The position numbers and the translations under genes were made by a program. Source: Deltaproteobacteria bacterium (GTDB taxonomy: Bacteria > Desulfobacterota > Desulfobacteria > C00003060 > C00003106). Taken from it: a stretch of 5,015 nucleotides of DNA. Shown here in pieces: positions 4,419-5,015 of the stretch. The notes beneath the pieces are model-generated. The model was not told the origin of the DNA and did not search any database. It saw only the letters and a list, made by a program, of their open reading frames with translations. Numbering within the stretch: position 1 is the first letter of the stretch; every line of letters begins with the position of its first letter. Location: positions 1 through 5,015 of the forward strand of contig JAFDAE010000183.1 of NCBI GenBank assembly GCA_019314005.1, in the 5' to 3' direction.

Positions 4419-5015
4419 TTCTGCTCTCCTCGATCATCAACGAATTTGCCGACAGTTTTTTAGACCGATACAAAAACAGTATCATGCCGTGCCAGAAACG
4501 AGCTCTACAGGCTATGAAGCAGTGCAGGCAGGAGCATGGCCCCCACATGCTGGCACAATGTACAAATCACAACTGCTTAAAACAAACGTACATTCCCCAT
4601 TCCTGCGGCCACAGGAGTTGTCCTCATTGCCAGAACCATGAAAGCCACCAGTGGATTGATAATCAGTTGGGAAAGCTCCTTCCTGTCCAATACTACCTGA
4701 TCACCTTTACACTCCCCAGCCAACTCCGGGATCTTGCTTGGAAAAATCAGATGAAAATCTATTCTCTAATGTTCGCCTGTGTTCAGGATGTCCTGAAAAC
4801 ATTCACCCAAAACGACAAAAAACTCCGTGGCAAAGCGGGATTTACAGCAATGCTGCATTCCCACTCGAGAGTGCTTGGTTATCATCCGCATATTCATGTT
4901 CTCATGCCCGGTGCAAGCATTAACGCAAAAACCGGATTGTGGCGGGTGAAATCGTCCGACTATCTTTTCAGCCACAAGGCTTTGGCAAAAGTCTTCAGGG
5001 CAAAGCTCCTGGAAG
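4415..5015 (+). CDS. IS91-family HUH transposase with N-terminal zinc-binding domain, 3' end outside the window
   Basis: The first 200 residues are visible in an uninterrupted frame to the right edge; family members are roughly twice that length. The N-terminal Zn-ribbon-like domain shows Cys49, Cys54, Cys64, Cys69 and Cys72 (CTNHNC, then [10 protein letters not shown]). Then [19 protein letters not shown] (91-109) is the first conserved transposase strand, and [19 protein letters not shown] (148-166) holds the HUH metal-binding motif, His159-Ile-His161. The catalytic tyrosines should lie further downstream. HUH transposases nick one strand and drive rolling-circle-like transposition. The start has GGAGG at 4404-4408, six bases upstream, and the ATG overlaps the recombinase stop (ATGA). 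If the recombinase is read without frameshifting, ribosomes stop about 100 bases earlier and coupling is lost. Confidence 0.9.
   Translation, partial: MILLSSIINEFADSFLDRYKNSIMPCQKRALQAMKQCRQEHGPHMLAQCTNHNCLKQTYIPHSCGHRSCPHCQNHESHQWIDNQLGKLLPVQYYLITFTLPSQLRDLAWKNQMKIYSLMFACVQDVLKTFTQNDKKLRGKAGFTAMLHSHSRVLGYHPHIHVLMPGASINAKTGLWRVKSSDYLFSHKALAKVFRAKLLE

Larger units (their letters stand above)
3367..5015 (+). mobile_element. IS91-like element with accessory tyrosine recombinase, right end outside the window
   Basis: A tyrosine recombinase gene is followed, with an ATGA overlap, by an IS91-type Y2/HUH transposase. This two-gene arrangement is known from a subset of IS91-family elements. Such elements move by a rolling-circle-like single-strand mechanism, lack terminal inverted repeats and make no target duplication. 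The left boundary is uncertain; it is placed where the IS4 transposase remnant is cut. The right end (origin side) is not in the window. Confidence 0.6.

Noticed and set aside
4738..4923. 61-codon plus-strand frame near the right edge, and the 69-codon minus-strand frame at 4766-4975
   Set aside because: Both lie over the HUH motif region of the IS91-type transposase, which is open in its own frame from 4415 to the edge.

Overview
The window most likely comes from an anaerobic, sulfate-reducer-like bacterium of the Desulfobacterota (former Deltaproteobacteria). That placement is inferred from the combination of a YedE/TusA/DUF3343/DUF1858 cluster, IS4-family remnants and an IS91-like element; no rRNA or other phylogenetic marker is present. 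The window has two unlike halves: a tight operon (1-2593) and a mobile-element region (about 2600-5015) that runs off the right edge.

Left half. Five plus-strand genes are packed with gaps or overlaps of 13 nt or less: the C-terminal part of a YedE/YeeE-type membrane transporter, a 72-residue TusA-like carrier with the Cys-Pro-x-Pro motif, a DUF3343 protein with an extra cysteine-bearing C-terminal domain, a divergent stand-alone relative of ADP/ATP-dependent NAD(P)H-hydrate dehydratase (ribokinase-like fold), and a small DUF1858 protein with a CxxC motif. The stops and starts of YedE and TusA share ATGA, and two genes begin with GTG. The likely theme is uptake of a reduced sulfur or selenium species and its hand-over between cysteine carriers. 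Selenium versus sulfur cannot be decided from the sequence, and the role of the kinase-like enzyme is unknown. A 7-bp hairpin followed by TTTT overlaps the last stop codon and may terminate the operon.

Middle. About 210 bases without a gene hold the hairpin and two clusters of perfect 8-bp tandem duplications. Next, on the minus strand, lies the C-terminal 186 codons of an IS4-family transposase, keeping the Y-2-R-3-E-6-K signature but without its N-terminal half. Its reading frame is cut by a stop inside a perfect GCCGC/GCGGC hairpin.

Right half. A tyrosine recombinase gene is followed by, and overlaps by ATGA, an IS91-family HUH transposase with an N-terminal zinc-binding domain; the transposase continues past the window. 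The recombinase is split between two frames at a run of nine A: the Arg-I and Lys residues are upstream and the HxxR, GH and Tyr nucleophile are downstream in the -1 frame. This may be programmed frameshifting or polymerase slippage, a disabling mutation, or a homopolymer error. It is the most interesting local observation, because translational coupling to the transposase would then depend on the shift.
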